Positions 1 to 14,100 of a stretch of 64,000 nucleotides of DNA are shown one piece after another. Under the pieces are notes generated by a model, which worked only from the letters and a program-made list of their open reading frames with translations, searched no databases and was not told where the DNA came from. The translations under genes were made by a program, and so were the position numbers. How positions within the stretch are numbered: position 1 is the stretch's first letter; each line of letters opens with the position of its first letter. The stretch is from Orthonyx spaldingii (lineage: Eukaryota > Chordata > Aves > Passeriformes > Orthonychidae), in assembly GCA_013397795.1 (NCBI GenBank), contig VZTJ01002478.1:1080784-1144783 (forward strand). Direction: 5' to 3'.

Positions 1-285
1 GTGCCCGAGGCGGGAGGGAGCCGCTGGCGTCCTGGGTCTTGCCGTGCTGCTGAAAGAACCCGACCCGGCGTCTGGCTGGGATGCGGTAGGAGAGATTCGC
101 GAAATCGGAGATGTAAGAAATGAGAAGTTTTTGCATAATTTGCGTTCGGGGTATCGCATCTCGCTGCAAAGTGAAGCCTTCGAGCTCCCTCGCCCGACTC
201 TGGTACTTACGCTCGTGTAATCGGAAAAGTATCAAGTGCTTCTGATTATCGTGCTTCCTAGGGGCTGCGATACCTGCTGCGCTGT
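1..285. promoter_or_regulatory. Flank of a CpG island at the left window edge
   Basis: CpG dinucleotides are dense from base 1 to about 285 and then drop abruptly to the sparse level of the rest of the window. The first 110 bases are also GC-rich. This is how the edge of a vertebrate promoter island looks, so a transcription start probably lies just left of the window. A plausible donor (GTAAGA at 113-118) follows the GC-richest part and could end a first exon on the plus strand. No reading frame here can be tied to a protein. Direction of transcription is inferred only. Confidence 0.6.
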
Positions 286-2240
286 GGGGGATGTGGAAGA
301 GGTTTTGCTCGTTCAAAAGTCTAGAAAGAAAAATGTAACTTTACAACAGTGCGAATTATGCAAATAAAAGTATGGGGGGCAAATGACCCCAGATTAATTA
401 CTATAGGATTGTAAAATTTTTCGTTTAAAGCTTAGTGTAATCTTTGATATTTGTGTGGGCACCAGAAAAAAAAAAAAAACAGCCCTAAAGCAGAGCTTTG
501 GTGTGGAAGTACAGTGCTGCTGTGAGCAGACACATTTGTGTCTGCTTCTCATTTAAAGTGCCAGTTCCTTCTTTTTTGTATACCTAATACACGATACGCA
601 TGGAATATACAGCTGTGTCACAAAGTCATTCTGTATTCTTAAAGCTTAATATAATCAAATTCATTGCCTAAAGATGGTGTAGTTGAAGATTTGATCCTTT
701 TTCACTGAAGTGGAAATACTTTCAGTAATTGAAAGCAGATTCATGTCTGGAGTTGTACAAGCCAAGGTTTTCATTTTTAAAATAAACCTTTTGTTCTTCA
801 GCTTTAAATATTTCAGTGAGCCATCCGGAGACCTCTGTTAATTGCTAGAGTAGACTTTAAGGAAGGATTGGGGGAAAAAAAAGACTTAGGTATGTCAGCA
901 ATTAAATTTACTTAAAATAATAATGTCTGTATTCCAGTGCATGAGCATACCATTGCAGCTTTTGTGCACACTACCTTTTAGTTTTCCTGTTCATCCATGT
1001 GAATCTGAGTTTGAACTACCCATCTGTCTGTGGAGTGTTTTATTTTAAACTATCTTTGCTTATATTCATATGTTTGCCTTACTTAGCCCATTTGCCCTTT
1101 TTTTTAACAGTTTATTAAGCAAAACAGTCTGAACTTTGAAGATTTGGGGAAATACTGATCTGCTCCGGTAAACAAACCTGACACTTAATAGTGATAGCTG
1201 CCCGTTGTTAAATTTGTGTCCGTTTTGTGGCTGATCCTGTGGAAAGCTTTCAAAAACCTTGCCTTCCAATATTTTAGCAATGAGGAAAGAAACTTAGGAT
1301 GTGGACTACCAAACTCCCAAACAAAGACTGAGCTGCTCTGGAGCTGTTTGTTAGCAGCTTTGAAGGTAGAGAACAATGGAGAGAGAGGGAGGGAAGTACC
1401 TTCTCTCCCTTAAGATCTCTAATCCACAGAGTAAATTCACTGAAAATGTGTAGAAAAGTTACTGAAGATGGCAAGAATCCCCTATCTGTTGGAAAGTGTA
1501 TTCATTTCTTAATAGACACAAGGATCTTATTGCCTGATGTTAAGTATAGTTTATCATTAAGATAAGAGTTTGTAATTTGCATAATGGTACTAAATAGGCT
1601 GGGTTTATTCCCACGAACTTCTAGGTGGCGTGCACACAGCTGGTGTAGTGCACTTTTCCTTCTTTCAAAAGGTAAATCTTCTAATGTATGCACAGTAAGT
1701 TCAGGTGGAAGTATTTGTGTAAAACTCAGGAGGGGGAAAGTGCTCAAACAAGAACACAAAAAATCTACCTTACCATTTTTTTCATCCATCAGATTGGGGT
1801 TCAAAACTGTCAAGCAGCTCAGTAACTACAAATGAGATGTTACAAAATTTTTTGATTAATCGCTCTGCAATCCTGTGTGGAGAGTGGCCTCATATTTCAC
1901 AGTATAAGGGCTTTTGTTTTTTTCGTTCAAGGAGTTAAAGAAAGGTGTGTTACAATTTAGCAAGAAACCTACAGCAATAGGACCTTTAAAAAAGCAGTTA
2001 ATGTTTAGATGGCTTTGGCTTGTCATTTTTACTTTCTAACCTTTCTGTAGTAGAATTGAGAACGCAAGAAGTTGCATGTTCCATGCACTATGGGGTGTAT
2101 TTTTTTCTGTTTGAAGAAAAGCAGCTGATGTGATAGCTGTCTAGAAAAACTGATAATTGATGCAATTAAAAAAAAAAAATCATATCAGATGTGTGTTCAT
2201 TCTAATGGTCCACAATAATAATGCTGCCATACACCCATCA
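286..2240. other. AT-rich DNA without recognisable genes
   Basis: Open frames are at most about 100 codons, overlap one another on both strands and show no recognisable domain. A 14-base A run lies at 466-479 and another A run near 2168-2179. Composition fits intron or intergenic DNA. No mobile element was recognised. Confidence 0.6.
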
Positions 2241-2370
2241 GCTTTGAAGTCTGATTTTTTAAATTACAGATAGCAAGTTAGAGGCTGAAGATTGAAATTA
2301 ACTTTGCTAATAATGGCAAATTTTAGTACTGGAGAGTTTATTCTTTGGCTTGGGAAACACAGAAGTATCT
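2241..2370 (+). repeat. 130-bp direct repeat, copy A
   Basis: This block matches 4999-5129 in the same orientation. By eye the two are roughly 85-90% identical with a single 1-base gap. Matching segments include GTTAGAGGCTGAA, CTAATAATGGCA and TTTTAGTACTG. Similarity fades at both ends, and I see no tail, terminal inverted repeats or clear target duplication. It is either a small local duplication or two copies of an old dispersed repeat that I do not recognise. Confidence 0.8.
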
Positions 2371-4998
2371 GTTAATATCAGTGTATGATGCAAATGCACC
2401 CAACTTAAAGAATTTGTCTTGAGCTGTATTCTTTCATTTCTCATGTACATATGTGAAGATTTAACATGGCTTTTCAAATTACCAAAATGGTCTGATAAGC
2501 AATTGTGAGATGAGGCTCTATAACTTTTCTTCCTGTAACTTGTATTGCTTCACAATTCACTTGTTGAACTAAACAAGGAAAACTAGAAGGTCATAATATG
2601 TACCCTTGGTTCAACGTAGACATTTGAGTGATGATAACAGAAAACAGGACTTCACTGTATTATTGTCCAAAATAAGAAAAGACATTAACTTTCCTATTCT
2701 TTCTGCATGTGTTCAAAGATCTTATTGCTGGTTATGTTCATTCTAAATACGTCTATAGGCTTCTCTCTGTGTGGGTTTGAAGGACTTTCTCCAGAGGTAG
2801 TTACAGATTTATGCATTTCAGAATAGCAAGAGGGCTTTTGTATGTTCAGTGATGTATGGAAGATGATGCTGTGAGCTGGTGACCTCACTAATGGTTTGAA
2901 GATGTGTGCATCTCCTTAGGTTTGAACATTTTTATACAAAACAAGAAATAAGGATGAAATAAAGCAACTGTACTAAAAGAAAATGTTTCTGTAGTTTTCT
3001 AGTTAAGTTAACCTTTTTAAATGTTAGGGACAAGTGGAAAAAATGGCACTTGTGTTCCTTTAAAAAGCATCACCCACATTAAAAACTCTGAACAGATTAT
3101 GTAGGTGGCTGAAATACTCTGAATGAGTAAGTCATTCATCTTCTTTGTCTAAGAGTAGGGAATTCAAAGTGCAATTATACATCAAAACTTCAGGACTCAC
3201 TCAAGGTAACAACAAGGTATGCAGTCCTCTTTTGAGATGGACTAGGGTCACCACTTCTCCAAACTTGAAATGGAATAACTGTTCTGTGTAAACTGCTATA
3301 AAGTAGATTGTTTTTGAAGCAAGTCCTTTAGATATAAGAAAAAAGTAGAGTACTTATATCTGGAAACAGTATGTCATTCTAGCTCAGAGTGAAAGGCTTA
3401 TATATGGCTTGTTATTTACAGCAGAAAGGATTTTGCATAGCTTTGTTATATGAATCATTGCAAACTTCATGTTTTTGATACTGTAATCACTGATTTTGTA
3501 TTTACTACCGGAAGGTACCTTTACAGGAGGCTTAACTTCTGGTGTGTCCAGAATTCAGGAGTTGAGTCTGCATTAAGAAGTGTTACAGCAAAAGATTGTC
3601 AAGTACCTGAACATGTTGAAATTTGCACAAACTACATCTACAACTCAAAGTACTGGTGGCCTACAAAATGGTAGAGGTGGACTTGCTGTAATTTCTGAAG
3701 AACTGCATTCTGATAAAACTGATTAAATGCATGTGCCAGGGTTTCTGCATACTTTATTTTCTGTGGCAAAGGAACAGCAATTTTTGCAGCAGCAGTATGC
3801 TAACATGTCTAGTATCACATCAACAGTGAGTTATGTGTTATCTTTCTGATACAACTTGCTGTTTTGCCACTTTCTCACTTTTGAAGGGGATTCAGACCTA
3901 TACAGCAATATTTCTAAGATGATTAAAAGAAAAACAGATTTAGAAGAAAAAAAATTAATCTAAAATAAGATCTCTTGCATCTTTGCATAACTAACATCCA
4001 ACTGCTTTACCACCTTTTTTTTTTTCTTTTATTCTGTTTCAGTTGTTATTAGTCCAAGAGCTATTGACATGGGGCTTTTTTTTCTTGGTATCAAGAAGAA
4101 TTAGTGTCCTGGAGAGCTATTTGAAATGCACAAATATATATTAATCAAATTTTTTTTTAGAAGAAAGCAACTGCTATTATATAATTATATTATTTGGTTG
4201 GTTTTCATCATTGTATAAATCATAAAAAAGCAGTACTTTAAGCTTTCAAATTGTTATAACTGCCAAACTAATTTTTAAACTGCTTTAATTTTCACCTCTA
4301 ATATAATTGTTGACACACACAAAGGAAAAAAAAAAGAATAGTTTTTTAGAGCAGCTTTTGGTTTAATCATATCAGCCTGCTTTTTTGTAAAACATTATTG
4401 TACCCTTGTATGAAATATAACTAGTTTCAAATCTGCAGAAATTTCAGAGTTATTAATTTTTGCAGAACGTTTTTCCTCTTAAGTCAGAAACTGCGTTAAA
4501 GAAAAGACTGTTGTCCAGGGAGTTGTAAAAAGTAGCCTGGAAAGTCTCTCATGTTCTTTCTTTTAAATAGAACAGAATTGCCTTACGTAGCAAAGTTAAC
4601 TTTATTAACCTTTTATAATTATTTAACCATTATTTCATTTTACCCCCTGCTTAAACATTGTGCATTAATGCAATAGACACCTGGCTGTGCTGTTTAAAGT
4701 TTATTTGTCTTTCAATTCCTGTGATAGTAGGGGGCAGTATATCTCCTTAATTATCTTTGTTCAGGGAAATGTTGAAAGGCCAGGATAGTTAAACAAGGCC
4801 ATTTGGATTTGCAGTAAGGTCGAAGCCAGATGCAAGGAAAGTGGTTAAATGCATTATCATCTTATTGAGCACATCATCAGTAAAGTGACCTTGATGGAGG
4901 TGGAAAAAGCCATTTGGCTATTTTATGACAGCCACCTCTGCTGGCTTTATCCCTTCCAGAGTGTACTTCAAATAGCTTTATCACAGTCTTCTCTTGTT
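2371..4998. other. AT-rich DNA without recognisable genes
   Basis: Only short chance frames occur (largest about 74 codons at 3450-3674). There are several T or A runs, for example near 4014-4026 and 4328-4336. A block at about 4780-4980 is less AT-rich and less monotonous than its surroundings, but nothing in it is recognisable. Confidence 0.6.
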
Positions 4999-5129
4999 GC
5001 TTTGAAATCTGATTTTTCTTAATTACAGATAATGAGTTAGAGGCTGAACAATGAAATGAACTTTTCTAATAATGGCAGATTTTAGTACTGAAGAGTTTAT
5101 CCTTTGGCTTGGGAGATCTAGAAATATCT
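4999..5129 (+). repeat. 130-bp direct repeat, copy B
   Basis: Second member of the pair with 2241-2370, same orientation, starts about 2.76 kb apart. The substitutions are scattered rather than clustered, which implies an old duplication. No frame is kept open across both copies, so there is no sign of a duplicated exon. Confidence 0.8.
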
Positions 5130-8100
5130 CTAAATTGACTATTAAGGTGACCTTTATGTTAATTATTATATACCTGCCTTTAAAGATTTCATTGATAATC
5201 ATTGGGTTTTATTCATTACTGCTTTTAAAACTGTTTTTTAAGTCACTCTGAGAACAGACAAGCCAACTTCCAGCCCTAGCAGCAGGGACATTATTTGTTT
5301 TAATGTGTGTGTATTTATGTTTTTCTAAAGATACTCAAACCCTGGGAGGCCTGTGGCTAAGCTGGAAACAAATAATTTTAAAAATATATAATTAATGTTT
5401 AAATTTCTATCTTACTTGTGTTTTGTAATGGTAGTCAGTATTGATGTCTTAAAAGCTTGTAAAAGTATTATTCTAGCTGTTGCATGTTAATATAAGTATT
5501 TAATCAAAATGTTCTCAACTATCCATCTTCCCCTCTTTCCTTTTTAACTGTCTTTTCTCATTCAAGAGAAAAGGCATTCAAGAAAGATTTCTTTCTTTTG
5601 TGTAAAACTACATTGATTTCAAATAAACAGGGTAGTTTTCAATTTTTGGCTTTTAAAAGAACTTAGTGCTGGTTTTTTTCTTTTTATAGTGCTCTCTGTA
5701 CAGGCATTGGCATGATTGTTAAGGGAATTTAAAACAAATGCACAAAATACAAGGAAAGACAATAACAGGAAAACTGGATCCAAATTTGACCACCTGAAGG
5801 TATAGGTTAATTGACTGAGTCTCACAGCAGCGTATTAAAAATTAGTGGAGACTAGAGGGAATGATTTATAAGAAAATATGAGAAGAAAGAATAAAAAACA
5901 ATATAGCATAGTCACATGGAAGAACCACCTGCAAAATTTTTAAAGACCTTATGGACTCAGATGATATGTATGGATGCAGTAACATGAATTAAGGACCAAA
6001 AAAATGAGCTACATATCAAGACACATTTTGTAATGGTAACCCTGGAGGCTATGGAAAATATCTCAGCACAGTTCATAGGAGTTCAATTTTTTGAAGAACA
6101 AGTGTTACTTCTTTTGTGGTAGTGTGTTGAGTGGCTGTTACATCTTTTGTTCCTAAGCTTTGGTTATATATTGCCATTTTGAAGGTAGATGATTTTAACT
6201 TCCACTTTGCAGCCTATGAGCTCTTTTTTTTCAACACATAGGGGACCTCCTAAGAAGAGAGCAGGGTTCTTCTTCCCATCATCACCTCTGTCTTTGGAGA
6301 TGGAAAGCATCTCATAGTTGTCTCCTTACCAGTTTTATAGCAGTAAGAAAGCACAGTAGCCTTGGGTTTGCAGTATTTTTCTGAGACATGTTACTTTGGG
6401 CAGGTGAGATTTTCAAGTTGCCAGCAATGTTTTGGTGTGGCCTTTAGCACAGGGTTGTAGAGTCAGAGTGTGTGCTCAGCATGAAGCGTCATCGTCCAGA
6501 TGGAGAGAGAATCTCCCTTTTCACTCACACCAAGTTCCCCTTGTTCCTCACAGACATACCTATTGATCTGCTCGCCTATATGACAGAAGTGCCCTTTGCC
6601 TTTGTAGCCTAAAGAATTTTCTTACATTTTTCATTCTGTTTAATTATTCTTGCCTCCTCCTCGGCTCTCTCCTTGTACTTGTCAATCATGTTCTGCCATA
6701 AAACAGGAGGATTATCTGTATGTGTGTGTGTTTCCATATGCCCAACCAGAAGACAAGCCTTTTGAAGGCAGACACATAGAGCCAGAGTTTGAAAATGTAA
6801 TTCTGTCAAACTGTCTTTTTCATCAGATGACTTCAGGAAGGGTGCCACACAGATAGGCCTACCCATTGTCTTGTAATGATACTGAATCTTAGTGTCTCTC
6901 CTACCAAGCAGTAAGCTGATGGATCTTGGGCTGAAGAGGATCTCACTGTACCTTGACAAGTGTGCTGAAAGCACTGACAATATTGAAGTCTCTTTTATAG
7001 ACTGGAAGTATCTCAAAGAACTTTTCTTTTCCTACCCTGTCTTCCTTTTCTTTTGCCCCTCCATTGACAATTTTTCTTTATGGAGCTGAGCACATATTTT
7101 ACTGCCAGGAAAGTTTCTTTTCAACAGCTGTCCTTTTTCCAAAGGATATAGTAAGGTTCATAACATTGAATAGGTATCTTCAGAGCATTTCAGTCTTATT
7201 CTGCAAACCCTGTTACTCCTCATTTGTGTGAGCACCCAGTGTTTACCACCCTCTTTTTCCCCTGAGGTCAAGGAATCTTAAACAGACTTTTCAGTGAGTG
7301 GGTTCCTCTCTGGATAAAAACCCTTCTCCCCTGATGATTTTTCTAGCAGTGGCATTTGGATAGTATTTCAAGTTATTCCTCAGCAGTTCTGCCAGCTTTT
7401 CACAGAAGAGACCAGTGTATTATTTATCAATTCTGTTTTCTCATTTCTGCCCTCCAGCTTTTACATTACCCCTCATCCTAGTCCTTTCGACCTAATCCTA
7501 ATTTACTGCTGATCAGAGCCATAGCAGCAGAACCAGTTACTTGAGGTGAAAAGAGAAGAATAAAAATAAAAGCCTACATCAGACAAAGTTATGTTTTTGC
7601 CTTTGAGGCAATTGGTTTTGCTTGCAGTGATTTTGGTGACACCAGGCAGAGCTGAGCATTCTTCATTCTGCTTGTATATTGTCTGCTTTTGTTTCCTGTA
7701 GTGCAACTGTACCTCATAAAATAACGGGTAACAAAGTGTTCATTCTGAGTGTTTGGTTTCACTTTGCAATATACAGTAGAGCTTGTGCTAGAATCTCTTA
7801 TTTGATCGGTTTTTTCCCTTTTTTGTATTTTTAATATGTGTGGAGTTTCCATGTGTGTTCTTCAGCCAAATGTGGTCAGTATGTATGCAGAGTACGTGGG
7901 GATCTGTACTAAGAAACACAAAAATGTGCTGAGTCCTATAGCAAACTGAATCACCATTGTTCCATGAAAACAGGTTTATTTTGTATAGTCTGTATAAAAA
8001 TTGTAACCTTTATTAACGTAATTTGTAGCCTGAGCTGTGTTAGTCTGAAACAGCATATGCATGCATGTGTATAGTTTGAATTCTAGCAAGGAAGGGAGTC

Positions 8101-11100
8101 CTCTACACTCAGGTGGCTGATGCTCTACTTGTGTTCTTGGCTATAACACAGCACCTCTTTAACATTCTGCCTGAGCATTGAAATGTAACAGGTCATGGAT
8201 GTTGATCAATCCAGAAGCCTGGCAAAGCAGTAATACTTGAGAAGTAGTGGAAAGCATCAGTTCTGCTTGCTTGATGAGAGCTGCTTGCAGCTCAGAGTGG
8301 TGTGCTGCAGGCTGGCAGCCATGAAGCAGTCCCTCCTTTCTTGGGTTTCCTAAATTCTGTGACATGGTAGAAGAGGGCAGTGAAAGGCAAAGAACAAACC
8401 AGCCAGGTACCTTTTTTTTTCCACTGTAGAGAGCAAAATTAGATTCTAGAGAAGGAGAGACAGATGCACAGTCTTTATATACACTAGCAAAGGGAACAAG
8501 CCAAGGTCCATTTTCTGTTACAATGCAAGTATCACTGATGTGCACACACGTTTCACCAACAACCTGGGGGCCTCATTCCTTCGCCCTCCTGCGAGCAGTC
8601 CATGGTTCATACCCTTCCTTGAACTGTGTGGGTGTTATCTGGGAGAGCACTGGTTGTTAAAGCCAAAAATTAAGGCAGGAAGAATGCTATCAATTACAAG
8701 TTACTGATGATTTTGTGCCAGTGTTTGCCCTCAAGCTTGCACTAAACTGCTGCTTTTGAGTTAGCGCAGATGTAAGCATTGAGCCTGAGGCTCATGGTAG
8801 GGGTGAGAGGGAAAGAGTAAAACAAAGGACACACCTGTGGCTCTAAACAAATTTGTATTTGACAGAAGCCATTAACACTTTCAGCATAACATTGCAAACT
8901 TAACAGCAAATTCACCCAGTATGTCTGCCTTGGAATATTTTTCACACCACCATCCTAGTTAGGTCTGTATTTCTTTCTTCTTTTTCTCTGATGATTTCTG
9001 TATGGGCCTGTTAGGCCAGGGCAGGTGGGAACCCTTTAAAAAGTGATCCTGACAGACCTGGAGGCTCTCTTCTTAGAAGATAGTAGTTATCTCCACTTTA
9101 CTAATTCTTGATTCCACAGATTCACTTCCTGTGCTAAGAACATTCAAATTATGCTTTTGCTTCCAGGGCTTTTTTTGTCATATAGCTCTTAATTTAGGAT
9201 AATGAGAATTTTTTTTTGCCTTAGAAAAAAACCAGAAAACCACACAAGAATATGAAATGTCAGTTCCCATTCAACACTCAACCTAGTTGAAAGGCTGCAT
9301 GCATAATTACCTTGCATGTACCTGTTCTTGCCAGATCTGTTGCTCCTTTATCAGTGAAATAGGCTTGAAAAATGTTCAGCTTTGCCTCATTTTCATATAC
9401 CTTTCCACATTTTTTGAGACAAGCAAAAATACTGTAACTCATGTTAGTGGTCACACTTCATTAAAGTGAGATGACTAAGCAACAAGACATGTTTTGATGT
9501 GTTTTCTGATGGATGTAAATATATTGCAATACAGTTTTTTAGTTCATAGAAGTAGGTTCTTCCCTTACACACTCAACATCCTAAAAGTCATAAACCTTTG
9601 TACTATGATATTCCTATTGCTACAATTGGATTTTAAGTTGGTTGAAAAGTGTGTAAGTCTTCTCTTTTCGCTTCCCATGTGAAGAGCCTAAAGAAATGCA
9701 TTCTGTTGTAAGTCAATAATAACTCTCACTAAATGTCTCTGTGGCTGAGGAATGACCTAGCTAGCTTATGTTTTGGATGGAAGTACATCTCCTTTTATAA
9801 AGCCACTGTTGCACTGTTTAAAGAAAATTATTAGCACCGAAGCATGGAATCTAGATTTTTGTGTAGCAGTGGACTGCCAGCTGATTTGTTAATCAGTAAT
9901 CTGTGGCTCTCCCTTTCAGTCAAATGCTGATTTGAATTCTACAGACAGACCTTCTAGCTTTGCCTCTCATAATTCTGGATAGCTCTTCTCCACCACAGTA
10001 GGATTAAAGTGAGGCAGAAAGAAAGTATTTCTTTACTTTTCACAGACAAACAGGTAATAGGGTATTCACTGTCATTGTGACAGTGTCATGCTTTGAGGTG
10101 ACACAAAGCCATTTCATTGAGGCAGATGTGTGTGCACTTGCACTGTTAACATGCCTTCTGTCCAGACAGGCTGATGTTTTCAAAAGAAACTTTTATGGTA
10201 AAAGTTTCATGGACTTAATGGAAGAAGGGTTATCTTACTGGTCTGATAATTAGGGAAAATGTAACAGTAGTATATTTTGTAAAGACATACAAATTAACAA
10301 TAATAACGTACGCTTTTCACTGAAATACCTGAGTTTTACAAGTATCTGTGATGTAGTTAGTAAAACAGATTTTATCAAGTTGTGCTCTTCCACATGGTCA
10401 AACGTGCTTCTTTCCTTTATGTGCAGTGTAACAATTTTTAGTGTTGATGGTATATACAGTGTTCATGGAATCAGCGTAATTATATATTTGTCATGTAAGC
10501 AAACCAGGATCAAATCAATTCATATCTATGTTATGTATGACAATTCATCTATTTTTCTGTTATTTTATTATTGTACTTTCCTGAGTCATGCCAAAAAGAA
10601 GACAATGAAAGATTTTGCTGTTAGTTACTTGTAACTTCAGATACCTGTGGTTAAATATCTGCTGTTGAGTATCTACAAACAGCAAACCTGAACGTAATCT
10701 AGATACAATCTCCTCATAAAATAGGAGTTCTTGGGTCATTCAGAGTACACCTAGAGTTCCAGTGAGCTTAATGAACTCACTTTTGGATACAAAGGGTGAT
10801 AGATGTTATTAGAATGTATTATATGTCTTCATACTTCAGGGTTATGTTATGAGTTATTTGAGGTATATGTAACAAGACTTGTCAAAATACTCGTATATTA
10901 AGTGACAGCTAATGTTCCCTGTGCAGCCTGAATTAAATTAAGAAACCTGTTGGAGGTCACAGATGGAATCTGAAGTCTGAATCTTTGGAGTTTCTAGATC
11001 CTGTTGCAAAATAGAGATTATTGCCTCCTAGAACTATTTCAAGATCATTTCAAGATATGCTCTCTCCTTGAGAGCCATCCCTATTGCATTCGCATGTCTG

Positions 11101-14100
11101 CAGAGATACCCCTCAGTGTCCCTAGTTCCACATGGCAACACAGAGCTACCTTAGAAGGCACAGGGTCAGCATAGTTCTGGTACAGTTTGGATTGGAAACC
11201 ACTAATCCAGCCTGTTAGACCAAGACATGTCTTACTGAAATAAAATATTATTAATAAACTGAAATATTATCAACATTTCTAAAAATATCTTGGACTCATA
11301 AAGAAGAAATCCAAAGCTTTTGATTTCCCCCACCTCTTCAGAGGAGATTTGTATGCAAGCTGACCAATGCACCAAATTTCAGACAGATACGAATTAAAAC
11401 CGCTAAGTTATGAATGCTTGAGAAATGGAGTGCATAGTGGAAATGACAGATCCAGCACAGGAATGCTATAATAACTTAACATTATAAATGCAGTAAAATT
11501 AGAAATAAGCACCTTCATTTTTCAGAAGGAGATTATGACTAGACACATTGCTTCTGTAGACAAATTCCCTGCTATGTGGCAGCTGTAGCAATTGCGGGTC
11601 TTTGCATGCTCACAAGAGCAAATCAGTTTTTAAAGAGATAGTGCATTTAAAACTAGCAATCAGGTTTTTTAATTTTTTATATCTTTATTACAAGCATCTG
11701 TAAAGTTTGAAGTGCTGTCTACTTGAGTAGAGTTCCCTGAAACAGATGTCTGGTGTGTGTCAAATGTTTCTAGTACCTTACTTGGCCCTTCTCAGCTTGG
11801 GAACTCTTAAAATCATAAGGAAACAAAATGTTTCTGTATTCATTTTAGAGATTATGGTGATGTTAAATGCAGGCACCTTTCAGATGGTCAATATTCGAGA
11901 ACTGTTATCCTTTTCATTCTATGAAAGCTTTGAGAAAGAAGAAAAAGCCATTTACTGAGAGATTTATTAGTGTTCTTCAGAGGCATCCTCTTTTGCCTTT
12001 GTAACTGAAATGTGGAGTTAGGGATTTTTTGCTGTCATGAAATACTCTTGAAGAAAGGATTTGGAAAGCGAGTTTGCAGGAAACAAGGTAATGGGAGTAT
12101 TTTAAACTCCTTCGTTCACATAAGGGAAAAGGGTGTTTCAAGTTGTTACTTGCATTGTAATGTGTGAATAATAAAATACTATCAACACTATTAGGAAACT
12201 GACTACAAGCTAGTTTTATTGGATAGCAATAGATTACAAGTGTGGTTTTATTTCAAATCACAAATAGGTACAATATATATGACAATAAATACAATGAAAA
12301 CAGTAGTCTTGCTATTGCTTAGATAATATTGAACAGTTTCATCCCAAGAAACTTAGAAATACAAATATAATGGGATATGCCTTATAGGGAACATACCTCC
12401 TGTATTTCCTACTAAAATTTAAATGTAATTTGAACGGTAGCTTTCCTACTTGTCTGTGACTAATGTTAAAACTTATATCTTACATGTGAAGATGTTAAAA
12501 CTCACATCTGTAGCCAATCAAATAAATAATCTTTGATAATAGGAATGGAAAATGGGTAATAAATTTATGTTCATTAGTAATGTACAGAATTTAAATGTGT
12601 AGTTCTCCAAGGACCAGAAAAAATGTTTTTCTTTCATCATTTCTAAAAGGCTTTGTGTAATGTCAAAATTCCTGCAAGAATAGGTATCAAAAATCAGCTA
12701 ATCAGAAAGTCAGACTAGTCAACTGAAATATTTTGTGTAGACAATATTTTTCTTCATGCTGTAGAGCTGTGAGTGGAATTACAGACACTGAATTCTTGAA
12801 TATGTCATAAAACAATCTTAAAATTGTTGAAGAATCTGTGATTTAGTAGCCTGTGTAAATTTGCATCAATACTGCAAACTAATGTATTTGCTACTATGTG
12901 GAATAGCAGAATTTTGATTACAGACTTAGAGATGATAAATACCAAGAACGTGTTAAAACTCTGGCATCTTTTCAACCTGTAAAACCTCCTCACTAGCTAC
13001 TGCAGATAGATTTTCCTAATGAAGCAATGGATCATTTCTTGTAAGAAGTTACAAGGTTAGAACTATTGCATAAAACATGTTAAGAATACAATGAAAAGAA
13101 AACATAAGCTGCTTGCTCTCACTTGTGGTAGACCAAGGCTGTGACAGGAACACAAGTTACGGGCTTACTTTTTCCAAAATATTTGCAGGAGAGGTGTGGG
13201 TGTATTGGCAAGCCCTGTGCCCTGTTCACAGTGGTAGAAGCATCTGTTATTTCAGGGAAATAATTTTGGCTTCTGTTGTTTTAACTGAGTTCCGCTGCTG
13301 ATACAGTTATATCTGTGGTAGAACATTTACTGGCATAAATGTTTGTTTAGAAATGTCATTAGGGTTTTTTCTCCATTTGTGTTATGAAAACAGGTCTACC
13401 ATCATATGCATGTTCATCAATTTCTTACAGTTTTTATAACAAATAGTAATCACTTAGATGTAAATATGCTGTCAGCTGTTTCACATTGTTATCTTCCCAG
13501 GGAACTGCATGGTGGCATTTTTAACCAAGGAAAAACCTAATCAGCTACACTAAGAAAATACTGACAGTAGCACATACAGAGACATTGTCAACCCAAAGAG
13601 GTATTACCCTACCCTCCTTACAGGTATTGAGTTTGCTATAGGGGTGCTCCAGTGACTTAAAACAGGTGCTTGCAGAGAGCAATTGAGCTTTTGCATGTTA
13701 TATTTTCTCCTGCATGCACTTTCCCAGTTATATCCAGCCCTGAAAGTCTTATCTCCACTGTACTGGCAGTTCAAACTAAGGTTTGTCCCTAAGGCTTTTC
13801 GGTCCAAAAAACCTTCCTCTGAGCTAAATCCTGGTTTAAGTCTGATTCAGCTGCCCTCCTGGGGCAAGGGAGGGTTGTACCACATGGAGGATGAGGAGGA
13901 GGAAGGTTGAAGTTTGTGTTGCTGTGCTGTAATAAAGGCGCAGTATCGGGATTTACAAGTTTATCTAGTGGTGATCCATGGAGACTGTGTTGCTGCTTTG
14001 TGTTGTGCATGCTGTTTCTCGGGGTGGCTGGCATAGCTGAGAGAGGCATTGCTGACAGACTATTGTTTCAGGTGTATTTGGTGTAGGAATTACTTGCCTC

